Part shown: positions 7,265 through 15,862 of the stretch, piece by piece | Layout: the number at the start of each line of letters is the position of its first letter | How positions within the stretch are numbered: the stretch's first letter is position 1 | Assembly: GCA_904397895.1 (NCBI GenBank) | Contig: CAJFOZ010000020.1 | Coordinates: forward strand, 1 to 48,937 | Source of the DNA: an uncultured Clostridia bacterium | GTDB taxonomy: Bacteria; Bacillota; Clostridia; Oscillospirales; Acutalibacteraceae | Reading direction: 5' to 3' | Length of the DNA stretch: 48,937 nucleotides | The notes under the pieces: model-generated | The model's database searches: none | Seen by the model: only the letters and a program-made list of their open reading frames with translations | What the model was told of the DNA's origin: nothing | Made by a program: the position numbers and the translations under genes

Positions 7265-8275
7265 ATGATTATCGTACTCAAACGCGGCACCACACAGGAA
7301 CAAATCGACGCTTTCAGCCAGCAGTTTATCGACCACGGCCTGACGGTCAACGCCTGGCACGGCACCCACGAAACCGTCCTGGGACTTCTGGGGGATACCT
7401 CTGTTATCGATATCGATTATGTGCAAGCCCAGCCCATTGTCTATAAAGTCCAGCGCGTCCAGGAACCCTACAAAATGGCCAACCGCAAGTTCCATCCCGA
7501 CAATACCGTCATCACCCTCCCCGGCGGCCAGGCCATCGGCGACGGATCCTTAGCCCTTATCGCCGGCCCCTGCTCGGTGGAGACCGAAGAGCAAATCTGT
7601 GAAGTGGCTTCCCGGGTCAAGGCGGCGGGCGCTCAGTTCCTCCGGGGCGGCGCCTTCAAGCCCCGCACCTCCCCCTACTCCTTCCAGGGACTTGGCACCG
7701 CCGGCCTGGACCTGCTCAAGGAAGCCCGGGCCAAAACCGGACTTCCCATTGTGACCGAGATTATGTCGGTGGCTCATCTGGATCTGTTCCAGGATGTGGA
7801 CATCATCCAAGTGGGCGCCCGCAACATGCAAAACTTCGAACTGCTGAAGCAATTGGGAAAAATGGACAAACCCATCCTGCTCAAGCGGGGCCTGGCCAAC
7901 ACCTTGGAGGAATTCCTCATGAGCGCCGAGTACATTATGAGCGGCGGCAACGAGCGGGTCATCCTCTGCGAGCGGGGCATCCGCACCTTCGAGACCTTCA
8001 CCCGCAACACCTTGGATATCTCAGCGGTACCGATTCTCAAGAAACTATCCCATCTCCCCGTGGTGGTGGATCCCAGCCATGCCGCCGGCATCCCGTGGCT
8101 GGTGGAGCCCCTGAGCATGGCGGCCATCGCCGCCGGCGCCGACGGCCTCATCATCGAGGTGCACAACAACCCCGCCAAGGCCTTGTCGGACGGCGCCCAG
8201 TGCCTGACACCCGATGAATTCGACGCACTGGCCCAAAAATTAAACGCCACCCATCAGGCCCTCAAGGCCCTGTAA
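7265..8275 (+). CDS. aroF: 3-deoxy-7-phosphoheptulonate (DAHP) synthase, AroA-beta type
   Basis: Condenses phosphoenolpyruvate with erythrose 4-phosphate, the first step of aromatic synthesis. The start at 7265 has GGAG six bases upstream, giving 336 residues. An ATG at 7253 is too close to its only possible site. Residues 1-70 form the ferredoxin-like regulatory domain known from Thermotoga-type enzymes, where Tyr or Phe binds. The barrel carries GPCS (101-104), KPRTSPYSF (132-140), VGARNMQN, KPILLKRG and VVVDPSHAAG. It is the first gene behind the attenuator, so feedback inhibition and attenuation probably act on the same product. Confidence 0.94.
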   Translation: MIIVLKRGTTQEQIDAFSQQFIDHGLTVNAWHGTHETVLGLLGDTSVIDIDYVQAQPIVYKVQRVQEPYKMANRKFHPDNTVITLPGGQAIGDGSLALIAGPCSVETEEQICEVASRVKAAGAQFLRGGAFKPRTSPYSFQGLGTAGLDLLKEARAKTGLPIVTEIMSVAHLDLFQDVDIIQVGARNMQNFELLKQLGKMDKPILLKRGLANTLEEFLMSAEYIMSGGNERVILCERGIRTFETFTRNTLDISAVPILKKLSHLPVVVDPSHAAGIPWLVEPLSMAAIAAGADGLIIEVHNNPAKALSDGAQCLTPDEFDALAQKLNATHQALKAL

Positions 8276-8291
8276 AATAGGGGATCCCCGT

Positions 8292-9125
8292 ATGAACATC
8301 ACCATTGTAGGATTGGGGCTGATCGGCGGATCTTTGGCCAAAGCCATTTCCTCCCGCACTCAGCATACCGTCTTTGGCATCGACCGGGATCCCAAAGTGT
8401 TGGATTTGGCGCTGTCGGACGGCGCCATCCGCCACGACATCGGCCTAAAGGCCCTCGGCCAATCCGACCTGATTGTTTTGGCCCTCTATCCCGGTCAATG
8501 CATCGATTTTGTCAAACAGAACGCCTCCCGCATCGGCAAAGGCACGGTGGTCACCGACGTGTGCGGCGTCAAAAAAAGCGTCTGTGAGGCCATCGCGCCG
8601 GTGGCGAAGGAGGCCGGATTCCTCTTCGTAGGAGGCCATCCCATGGCGGGACGGGAGCAGTACGGCTTTGAAGCCGCCAAGGAGGATCTGTTTGACGGGG
8701 CTAGTTATGTGTTGACCCCGTCCGCCGGCGGAGTCGACGACAAAGCAGTGGATGTAATCCGGACCTTGGCCCTCTCCATCGGGTGCGGCCGGGTGGTGCT
8801 GACCACCCCGGAGGATCACGACCGCCGCATCGCCTACACCTCTCAATTGCCCCATGTGTTGGCGGCGGCCTACGTCAATTCTCCCACCTGCCCCATGCAT
8901 GTGGGATACAGCGCCGGCAGTTACCTGGATGTGTCCCGGGTGGCCCGCATCAACGAAAACCTGTGGCCGGAGCTGTTTATCCAGAACCGGGACGCCCTCA
9001 CCACTGAGATTGATTATCTCATCGAAAATTTGACCCAGATGCGGCAGGCCGTCGCTTCCCAGGATGTGGACGCCCTCACCGATGCCCTGCGGCACAGCCG
9101 CATGCGAAAGGAGACCTACGGATAA
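8292..9125 (+). CDS. tyrA: prephenate dehydrogenase
   Basis: Oxidatively decarboxylates prephenate to 4-hydroxyphenylpyruvate for tyrosine. It has 277 residues, with the Rossmann motif GLGLIGGS at 7-14, GGHPMAG in the active site and an all-helical C-terminal half with HDRRIAYTSQLPH. There is no C-terminal ACT domain, so allosteric control by tyrosine is less likely here and may fall to AroF and the leader. The ribosome site is weak (GGGGA). The start is 16 bases after the aroF stop, which suggests translational coupling. Confidence 0.93.
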   Translation: MNITIVGLGLIGGSLAKAISSRTQHTVFGIDRDPKVLDLALSDGAIRHDIGLKALGQSDLIVLALYPGQCIDFVKQNASRIGKGTVVTDVCGVKKSVCEAIAPVAKEAGFLFVGGHPMAGREQYGFEAAKEDLFDGASYVLTPSAGGVDDKAVDVIRTLALSIGCGRVVLTTPEDHDRRIAYTSQLPHVLAAAYVNSPTCPMHVGYSAGSYLDVSRVARINENLWPELFIQNRDALTTEIDYLIENLTQMRQAVASQDVDALTDALRHSRMRKETYG

Positions 9126-9126
9126 T

Positions 9127-10194
9127 ATGGATTGCTTGACGGTTCACGCCTCAACCCCCTATGATATTTTAATCGACTTCCATCTTCTCCCCCAGTCCGG
9201 CCCGCTGATTCTCTCCCATTTGGAAAAACGTCCGGAGCGGGCCGTCATCGTCACCGATTCCAATGTGGCGCCACTGTATCTCAATACGGTTCAGCGATCG
9301 CTGGAGGCGGAGGGCCTTGCCGTGACCCCCATGATCTTCCCGGCGGGGGAATCCTCCAAGCGCCTTGGGACGGTTGCGCAGATGTACAAGGCCTTCGCCC
9401 AAGCGGGGCTATCCCGGACCGACATCGCCGTGGCCTTGGGCGGCGGCGTCACCGGGGATATGTGCGGTTTTGCCGCCGCCAGCTACATGCGCGGCATCCG
9501 GTACATCCAGATTCCCACCACCCTGCTCTCCCAAATCGACTCGTCGGTGGGAGGCAAAACCGCCATCGACATCGACGAGGGCAAAAACCTGGTGGGCGCC
9601 TTCTGGAACCCCGCCCTTGTTTTGTGCGACATCGGCACTCTCTCCACCCTGACCCCCCATTTTTTTGCCGACGGCATGGCCGAGGCCATCAAATACGGCT
9701 GCATCAAAAGCCTCCCTCTCTTTGAGCGTCTGGAGAGACAAAACGCCTCCGACTTTCTCCCCGATATGATTGCCCAGTGCATCCGCATCAAATGCGATGT
9801 GGTGGAGCGGGACGAACGGGAATCCGGGGAACGGATGCTGTTGAACTTCGGGCATACTTTGGGGCATGCGCTGGAAAAATACTATCATTACGAGGGACTG
9901 TCCCACGGAGAGGCGGTGGGCATCGGCATGGTGCTAGCCTCCCGGGCGGGGGAAAACGCCGGCATCACCCCGGCAGGCACCGCCGACCGCATCGCCGCTC
10001 TGCTTCAAAAGTACCATCTTTCCACCTCCGATCCGGCTCCCCTCGCCACCTTGGCCCAATTCGCCCTCAGCGACAAAAAGAGGATCGGCAGCGTTGTCAA
10101 CTTTGTGGCCCTCAAGGCCATCGGGGACGCCTTTGTCCACCCCATTCCTAGGTCTCAGTGGGAAGAATTCGTGCTGGGAGGTGCTCCCCGATGA
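9127..10194 (+). CDS. aroB: 3-dehydroquinate synthase
   Basis: NAD- and metal-dependent cyclisation of DAHP to 3-dehydroquinate. The start is one base after the tyrA stop, with AAGGAG eleven bases upstream, giving 355 residues. GGGVTGD (105-111), IPTTLLSQIDSSVGGK, GMAEAIKYG with a metal-ligand Glu, and NFGHTLGHALE with metal-ligand His residues are all present. It overlaps aroA by four bases (ATGA). Confidence 0.94.
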   Translation: MDCLTVHASTPYDILIDFHLLPQSGPLILSHLEKRPERAVIVTDSNVAPLYLNTVQRSLEAEGLAVTPMIFPAGESSKRLGTVAQMYKAFAQAGLSRTDIAVALGGGVTGDMCGFAAASYMRGIRYIQIPTTLLSQIDSSVGGKTAIDIDEGKNLVGAFWNPALVLCDIGTLSTLTPHFFADGMAEAIKYGCIKSLPLFERLERQNASDFLPDMIAQCIRIKCDVVERDERESGERMLLNFGHTLGHALEKYYHYEGLSHGEAVGIGMVLASRAGENAGITPAGTADRIAALLQKYHLSTSDPAPLATLAQFALSDKKRIGSVVNFVALKAIGDAFVHPIPRSQWEEFVLGGAPR

Positions 10195-11456
10195 GCAGCG
10201 TCACCGTCTATCCCGGCCGTTTGGAGGGGACGCTGACCCCGCCGCCCTCCAAATCGGCCGCCCACCGGGCCATTTTGGGGGCGGCGCTGTGCAAAGGGAT
10301 CAGCACCATCTCCCCCATCGCCCTTTCGGACGACATCACCGCCACCTTGGAGGCCATCCGCGCTCTCGGCGCCACGGCTACTCTGGAAGGGACTAAGCTG
10401 ACCGTGGACGGCAGCGGCACCTTTCAAAAGGAGAATGTCCAAATAAACTGCATGGAATCGGGTTCCACCCTGCGGTTTCTCATCCCGGTGGCGGCGGCGG
10501 GCGGCGTCACGGCGGAATTCACCGGCCGGGGACGTCTTCCCCAGCGTCCCATTGGCATTTATCTTGATTGTCTGCCCCCTTGTGGTGTACAATGTATCAC
10601 ACAAGGGGGACTTCCTCTGCATATCAGAGGGAAGTTACAGCCGGGGATTTTCTCCCTGCCAGGGGACGTCAGCTCCCAATTTATCACAGGACTTCTCTAC
10701 GCTCTGCCCCTTCTGGAGGGGGAGAGCCGCATCGTGCTGACCACGCCCCTTCAGTCGGCCGGATATGTGGACATGACCATCCACATGTTGGCTCGATTTG
10801 GCGTCACGGTGGAGCGTCTGCCGGACGGATACCGCATCCCCGGCCGACAGCAGTACCGGCCCAGTGACATCCAGGTGGAGGCCGACTGGTCCCAGGCCGC
10901 TTTCTTTTTGGCGGCCGGCGCTTTGGGCGGGGATGTTACGTTGGAGGGGCTTCTCCCCCTCTCCACCCAAGGGGACCGGGAAGCGGCCCATCTGTTCACC
11001 CGGTACGGCGCTCTCATCTCCTGGTCGGGGGGCAGGCTTCGCTGCCGCAGCAAATTTTTGTGCCACCAAGAAATCGACGCCTCCCATATCCCCGACCTGG
11101 TTCCCATTTTGGCGGTGACGGCGGCCTTGTCCAAAGGCGAGACCCGCATCGGCGGCGCCGCCCGCCTTCGTATCAAGGAAAGCGACCGCCTCACCACCAC
11201 CCAAAACCTCATCAATCGTTTGGGCGGCCATTGCCGTCAATTCCGCGACGGCCTTGTGATCCAGGGCGTCCCCACCTTATCGGGCGGACAGGTGGACGGC
11301 GCCGGGGATCACCGCATCGTCATGGCGGCCGCCATCGCGGCGCTGGGCGCTTCTTCGCCGGTGACCGTCCTGGGGGCGGAAGCGGTCAACAAATCCTATC
11401 CCGCCTTTTTTGAGGATTTCAAACGTTTAGGCGGCAGGCTTCAATTTAATCCGTAA
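10191..11456 (+). CDS. aroA: 3-phosphoshikimate 1-carboxyvinyltransferase (EPSP synthase)
   Basis: Transfers the enolpyruvyl group of PEP to shikimate 3-phosphate. The start at 10191 has GGGAGGTG upstream and overlaps the aroB stop, giving 421 residues. The substrate-binding SKSAAHR (20-26 region), ESGSTLRF, DWSQAAFF, RIKESDRL and GDHRIVMA motifs of the two-domain inverse barrel are intact. The gene is G+C-rich like the rest of the aro block. The aroC start is 13 bases downstream. Confidence 0.94.
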   Translation: MSSVTVYPGRLEGTLTPPPSKSAAHRAILGAALCKGISTISPIALSDDITATLEAIRALGATATLEGTKLTVDGSGTFQKENVQINCMESGSTLRFLIPVAAAGGVTAEFTGRGRLPQRPIGIYLDCLPPCGVQCITQGGLPLHIRGKLQPGIFSLPGDVSSQFITGLLYALPLLEGESRIVLTTPLQSAGYVDMTIHMLARFGVTVERLPDGYRIPGRQQYRPSDIQVEADWSQAAFFLAAGALGGDVTLEGLLPLSTQGDREAAHLFTRYGALISWSGGRLRCRSKFLCHQEIDASHIPDLVPILAVTAALSKGETRIGGAARLRIKESDRLTTTQNLINRLGGHCRQFRDGLVIQGVPTLSGGQVDGAGDHRIVMAAAIAALGASSPVTVLGAEAVNKSYPAFFEDFKRLGGRLQFNP

Positions 11457-11469
11457 GGAGGAAATCCAC

Positions 11470-12591
11470 TTGTCATCATCCTGGGGCAATTTGATCCACA
11501 TCCAAATTTTTGGCGAAAGCCATGGAGCAGGCATCGGCGTGGTGCTGGACGGCCTTCCCGCCGGTTATCCCATCGATATGGAGGCGGTGCTCATGCAAAT
11601 GAAGCGGCGCGCTCCCGGTCAGGACCTGACCTCCACCACCCGCAAGGAAAGCGACCAGCCGGAGGTCCTCTCCGGCCTGCTGGACGGCCGTACCACCGGC
11701 GCTCCTCTGGCCGCCCTCATCCACAATAAGGACACCCGCTCGGGCGATTACAAAAACCTCATGCAGCTACCCCGCCCTTCCCACGCCGATTACACCGGCC
11801 ACGTGCGGTACAGCGGCTTTAACGACGTCCGGGGCGGCGGCCACTTCTCCGGCCGCCTCACGGCGCCTCTGGTGTTTGCCGGGGCGGTATGCCGCCAGAT
11901 CCTCCTGCATCACGGCATCCACATTGGCAGCCACATCCGCGCCATCGCCGGCAAGGAGGATGCGCCTCTGGATCCGGTAAAGGTAACGGCCTCTCAATTG
12001 GACCAATTGTCGCAGCAGTTTTTCGCCTTGGTGGATCCCAGCGTCCAGGACGCCATGCGGGCGGAGGTGGAAAAGGCCCGGCTGGACTGCGACAGCGTCG
12101 GCGGCATTGTGGAATGCGCCGCCGTGGGCATCCCCGCCGGCATCGGTTCCCCCATGTTCGACGGCATGGAAAACCGCATCGCCTCCCTGGTGATGGGCAT
12201 CCCGGCGGCGCGGGGCATCGAATTTGGCGCCGGGTTTGCCGCCGCCTCCATGCGGGGATCGGAACACAACGATCCCTTTGTCCTCGACGGCGATCGGGTG
12301 CGCACCGTGACCAACCACCACGGCGGCGTCATCGGCGGCATCACCTCCGGGATGCCCCTTCTCTTCCGGGTGGCCTTTAAGCCCACCGCCTCCATCGCAA
12401 AGCCTCAGCAGACCATCGACCTTGCATCGGGCAAACAGGCCACTTTGGTCATCAAGGGCCGCCACGATCCCTGCATTGTCCCCCGCACCCTCCCCGTGGT
12501 GGAGGGGGCGGCGGCCATCGCCATCTTGGACGCCATGATGGAGCTTGGAAAAATTCCGCCTTACTCGGGAGGTGAAAACCATGACGCTTGA
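11470..12591 (+). CDS. aroC: chorismate synthase
   Basis: Makes chorismate from EPSP with reduced FMN. It has 373 residues. The N terminus GNLIHIQIFGESHG is the family signature, and RPSHADYT, RYSGFNDVRGGGHFSGR and a GGITSGM-type segment follow. It begins with TTG, supported by AAGGAGG eight bases upstream; no other start fits. Its last 11 bases overlap the start of pheA. Confidence 0.94.
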   Translation: MSSSWGNLIHIQIFGESHGAGIGVVLDGLPAGYPIDMEAVLMQMKRRAPGQDLTSTTRKESDQPEVLSGLLDGRTTGAPLAALIHNKDTRSGDYKNLMQLPRPSHADYTGHVRYSGFNDVRGGGHFSGRLTAPLVFAGAVCRQILLHHGIHIGSHIRAIAGKEDAPLDPVKVTASQLDQLSQQFFALVDPSVQDAMRAEVEKARLDCDSVGGIVECAAVGIPAGIGSPMFDGMENRIASLVMGIPAARGIEFGAGFAAASMRGSEHNDPFVLDGDRVRTVTNHHGGVIGGITSGMPLLFRVAFKPTASIAKPQQTIDLASGKQATLVIKGRHDPCIVPRTLPVVEGAAAIAILDAMMELGKIPPYSGGENHDA

Positions 12592-13747
12592 GGAAATCCG
12601 AAAGGAAATCGATTCCATCGACGAACAGCTGCTCTCCCTCTTTGAGCGGCGCATGCGGGCCGCTGTGGAAGTGGCCAAGATCAAGCAGAAAACCGGCCAG
12701 CCGGTCTTTAACGCCAAGCGGGAAGAAGAAGTGCTCAGCCACGTGGGGGAAGCCGCCGGTAAGTTGGGATCCAGCGCCAGAATCGTCTTCCAGACCATGA
12801 TGGACGTCTCCCGGTCCCTGCAACACAACATCTTAGGTGGCGGAGCTCCCCTTAAAGATTTGGTGGAGCAAGCCACCCGGGACTCCATCGATCTTTTGCA
12901 CGGCGCCCGCGTGGCCTGCTACGGCGAATCGGGCAGTTATTCCCACGCCGCGGCTACCCAGATGTTTCGGGAGCCCAGCCTCTCTTTCTGCCCTCAATTC
13001 GGAAATGTGTTTGACGCCATCCAAAACGGCGACGCCGATTACGGTGTGATCCCGGTGGAAAACTCCACCGCCGGATCGGTTACCGAGGTGTACGATCTTT
13101 TGATCCGCCACCGGTTTTACATTATCAGCGCCGTCAAGATGCCCATCGACCACTGCCTCTGCGCTCCCAAAGGCGCTTCCCTTGACACCATCCAGAAGGT
13201 CTACTCCCACCCCCAGGCGCTGCGCCAATGCTCCTCTTTTCTCGCCTCCTTGGGCGCGGAGCCCATCCAATACGCCAGCACCTCCACGGCGGCCAAAACC
13301 GTCGCCCAATGGAAGGACGTCACCAAAGCGGCCATTGCCTCCAAAGACGCGGCCAAACAATACGGATGCGTCATCCTGAAGGACTGCATTCAAAATCAGA
13401 AAAACAATTGCACCCGCTTTGTGGCTGTCTCCCGCAAACTGCACATCGAGCCCAGCGCCAATAAAATCAGCTTGGTGTTTTCCATCCCCCATACCACGGG
13501 ATCCCTCTACCGGGTGCTTGCCAACTTCGCGGCCCTGGGGTTCAATCTGACCAAGATCGAGTCCCGCCCCATTCAGGAGAGCCGGTTTGAATATTACTTC
13601 TACCTGGACTTCCTGGGAAACGCTGTGGGGGAAGACACCCTCCATCTGCTGCGGTGGCTTTCGGAAGAACTTCCCTACTTTGCCTTTTTGGGCAACTATC
13701 CGGAACAGACCTCCGGCGCCAACGGCGAAACACCGGAAGCATCTTAA
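12581..13747 (+). CDS. pheA: bifunctional chorismate mutase / prephenate dehydratase
   Basis: Converts chorismate to prephenate and on to phenylpyruvate for phenylalanine. The start at 12581 follows GGAGGTG; the longer frame lacks a site. It has 388 residues in three parts. An AroQ-type helical mutase (about 1-90) has the Arg and Lys residues of the active site. A dehydratase (about 108-285) carries YGVIPVENS and the TRF motif at 278-280. An ACT domain (about 295-375) carries ESRP at 327-330, the phenylalanine-sensing signature. It is the last gene of the operon. Confidence 0.94.
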   Translation: MTLEEIRKEIDSIDEQLLSLFERRMRAAVEVAKIKQKTGQPVFNAKREEEVLSHVGEAAGKLGSSARIVFQTMMDVSRSLQHNILGGGAPLKDLVEQATRDSIDLLHGARVACYGESGSYSHAAATQMFREPSLSFCPQFGNVFDAIQNGDADYGVIPVENSTAGSVTEVYDLLIRHRFYIISAVKMPIDHCLCAPKGASLDTIQKVYSHPQALRQCSSFLASLGAEPIQYASTSTAAKTVAQWKDVTKAAIASKDAAKQYGCVILKDCIQNQKNNCTRFVAVSRKLHIEPSANKISLVFSIPHTTGSLYRVLANFAALGFNLTKIESRPIQESRFEYYFYLDFLGNAVGEDTLHLLRWLSEELPYFAFLGNYPEQTSGANGETPEAS

Positions 13748-13754
13748 GGCAAAC

Positions 13755-13796
13755 AAAGACGGCCCACCTCGGAAAGGGAGGGGATGGGCCGTCTTT
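13755..13796 (+). terminator. terminator of the aroF-pheA operon
   Basis: AAAGACGGCCCA pairs with TGGGCCGTCTTT, with extra inner C/G pairing, and TTGTTGTC follows. It lies eight bases after the pheA stop. Confidence 0.9.
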
Positions 13797-13952
13797 TGTT
13801 GTCAAATTTCGTATAATTCTGTTTTTGTAATACTATTTGTATATAAAATTCTTCTCGAAAAGACACAGAATCCACTTTAGATGCCCTTTGTCTCGCACTT
13901 TTCCCCCACCTTTGGACAAAGGCGCAAGGCGGATTTTTCTCCTCTACGATAA

Positions 13953-14012
13953 AATAAGGCCATCGGCGACAATCCCCCTTTCTCAGGGACAAACATCGCC
14001 GGTGGCCCTATT
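13953..14012 (-). terminator. long bidirectional terminator after rlmI
   Basis: A 17-base arm at 13953-13969 pairs, with two mismatches, with 13996-14012. Internal complementarity lies in between, and T runs flank it on both strands. It lies about 40 bases after the stop of the minus-strand methyltransferase. Confidence 0.8.
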
Positions 14013-14052
14013 TTTTGTATATTTATGGTTGATAAATACTATTTGTAATTTA

Positions 14053-15288
14053 TCATACCACTTGGAAGAGGTAAAACTTTAGGTAATTGGTCTCGGGGAC
14101 GTTCCAGAGGATGGGATGGTCGGGAGCCTGCTGGCGGGCCTCGATCTGGCGCAGCTGCACCCCTGCATCGGCCGCTGCATGGTGGAGCATCTTTTGGAAG
14201 GCGTCTTCCATGACAAAATGGCTACAGCTGCACGTGGCCAAATAGCCTCCCCGAGCGAGCAGCTTCATGGCCCGGTAGTTGATCTCCTTATACCCTCTCA
14301 AAGCGCTCTGCACCGTCTTGCGGGATTTGGTAAAGGCAGGCGGATCCAGGATAATAAAGTCATATGATTTCTCCCCAGCCTCCAGAAGCTGCGGCAGCAG
14401 GTCAAAGACATTGGCGCACACAAAGTCCATGCGGTCCTGCAAACCGTTTAACTGGGCGTTGGACCGCGCCATATCCACCGCCTCCTGGCTGACGTCCACT
14501 GCGCATACATGTTTGGCGCCTCCGGATGCGGCATTGAGGGCAAAAGAGCCGGTGTGGGTAAAGCAGTCCAACACATTGCGCCCTTTGGCCAATCGCGCCA
14601 CCGCCCGGCGATTGGTCTTCTGATCTAGGAAAAAGCCGGTCTTTTGTCCATTTTCAAAATCCACCTGGTACTTTATTCCGTTTTCCACAATGTTTGTTTG
14701 GGTGCTTATCGGGTTTAGAACGCCTTCCAAGGGATAAAATCCCTTGTTTTGTTCCAATCCCTCGTGGGCGCGGATAGAGACATCGTTTCGTTCGTAGATG
14801 CCGTCAATATGTTGGCCGTCCTCGGTGAGCACCTCATAGAGCAAGGGGAAAAGAATGCCCTTGCGCTGTTCGATCCCCAGGGAAAGGGTCTGGGTCACCA
14901 GGATTCCGCCAAAGCGATCCACCGTCAGGCCGGGAAAGGTATCGGCCTCCCCAAAGATCACCCTACAGCAGGAGAGATCCTCCGGCGCCATGACGGTCTT
15001 GCGATACTCCCACGCGTACTGGATGCGGCGCTTCCAAAAGGTTTTGTCAAAAGTATCGTTGGCGTTGCGGCTGATAAGGCGGATGCGGATTTTACTTTGC
15101 TCGCTGAGCAGTCCCGTCCCCAAATACCGCCCCTTTCCGGAGACCACATCCACCAATGCGCCGTTTTGTGCGGTGGAACCCTGTGCAAAAGTGACTTCCG
15201 TATCGTAAATCCAGGGATGGCCGGAGGCAATGGAACGTTCCGCCTTAGGCGTGACAATGGCGATGGGATAGGGGCGCTGTTTTTTCAT
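14053..15288 (-). CDS. class I rRNA large-subunit methyltransferase, RlmI/PUA type
   Basis: An S-adenosylmethionine-dependent cytosine methyltransferase, probably acting on 23S rRNA. It has an N-terminal PUA domain (about 1-80), a middle domain with GEADTFPGLTVDRF, and a Rossmann domain with VLDCFTHTGSFAL (SAM binding), LDPPAF (catalytic loop) and CSCSHFV. I start it at 15288 (MKKQRPYP), where AAGGAG lies ten bases upstream, giving 411 residues. A TTG start at 15315 is less likely because the ribosome site falls after it. The family has paralogues of differing target, so the exact base is not assigned. Confidence 0.9.
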   Translation of the reverse strand: MKKQRPYPIAIVTPKAERSIASGHPWIYDTEVTFAQGSTAQNGALVDVVSGKGRYLGTGLLSEQSKIRIRLISRNANDTFDKTFWKRRIQYAWEYRKTVMAPEDLSCCRVIFGEADTFPGLTVDRFGGILVTQTLSLGIEQRKGILFPLLYEVLTEDGQHIDGIYERNDVSIRAHEGLEQNKGFYPLEGVLNPISTQTNIVENGIKYQVDFENGQKTGFFLDQKTNRRAVARLAKGRNVLDCFTHTGSFALNAASGGAKHVCAVDVSQEAVDMARSNAQLNGLQDRMDFVCANVFDLLPQLLEAGEKSYDFIILDPPAFTKSRKTVQSALRGYKEINYRAMKLLARGGYLATCSCSHFVMEDAFQKMLHHAAADAGVQLRQIEARQQAPDHPILWNVPETNYLKFYLFQVV

Positions 15289-15330
15289 GGGATGATTTCT
15301 CCTTTTCACTTTCAACTTTGATTCTTTCTG

Positions 15331-15359
15331 ATTATAGCATAATGTTTACTTTCTTCCAA
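15331..15359 (-). promoter_or_regulatory. promoter of the rRNA methyltransferase gene
   Basis: On the minus strand TTGGAA (15359-15354), 17 bases, then TATAAT (15336-15331). The leader before the start at 15288 is short, about 35 bases. Confidence 0.8.
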
Positions 15360-15491
15360 ACAAATAGAAAAATCTCGCCTCATCTATCATTTTGATGGCG
15401 GCTATTCTTTACAATCATTTCTATATCATGAAAATAACCGGATATTTTTGGGCGCGGTTAGGGATCTTAATGGTCTTAGGGCAATACAAAG

Positions 15492-15531
15492 AAAAAACAG
15501 GGCGTCCCTACGGAAGGACGCCCTGTTTTTT
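15492..15531 (-). terminator. symmetrical terminator hairpin, copy 1 element
   Basis: A perfect 16-bp stem, AAAAAACAGGGCGTCC with its complement, and an eight-base loop. A6/T6 ends let it work on both strands. It ends the first copy of the tandem element if that is read on the minus strand. Confidence 0.85.
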
Positions 15532-15760
15532 TGAAGAAGAACAAAAAGAAGGAGAAAGAAAAAGAAGGAAGTTGTAAATGAAAAGAAGGAAGAAAATTGT
15601 AGTGAAGAAGAATGAAGAAGTTTTTTTGGGGGTTGTCTCATTGGATTAATTCTTGTGGGATTTCTTGTTTATTGCTCACCTCCTTTGCTGTGACTTTATA
15701 ATACCAGCGGATTGTGTTGATTTCATGACATGATTTAAAACAGTTGTTGACCTTTTTTTG
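15492..15760 (-). repeat. tandem non-coding element, copy 1 (possible small RNA)
   Basis: Read on the minus strand, a conserved block GGTCAACAACTGTTTT (15752-15737 region) comes first, then 33 bases, TATTATAAAG, CACAGCAAAGGAGG, a pyrimidine-rich tract (about 15620-15533) and the terminator at 15492-15531. The same order recurs exactly 272 bases away. No ribosome-site-backed coding frame is convincing; the 71-codon frame here is Phe/Leu/Ser-rich only because of the pyrimidine tract. I infer two small transcripts, orientation most likely minus because of the terminator and -10-like box. The AAAGGAGGTGA near the presumed 5' end matches the anti-Shine-Dalgarno complement well. Confidence 0.5.
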
Positions 15761-15823
15761 AAAGAATTTTTAACACATGCCGTTTCTTTTTTAACTGTAA
15801 AATCGGGAAAAACGACTCAAAAG

Positions 15824-15862
15824 TAAGTGGCCCGGTTGAGAAATGTTCAACCGGGCCACTTA
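15824..15862 (-). terminator. hairpin of copy 2 element
   Basis: A perfect 16-bp stem, TAAGTGGCCCGGTTGA with its complement, and a seven-base loop. It is followed on the minus strand by CTTTTG and on the plus strand by TTTC, so the T run is only moderate. Confidence 0.7.

Noticed and set aside
15426-15641. A 71-codon minus-strand frame in copy 1
   Set aside because: Phe/Leu/Ser content follows from the C/U-rich tract. It runs through the terminator, and the strong AAAGGAGGTGA lies too far from its ATG.
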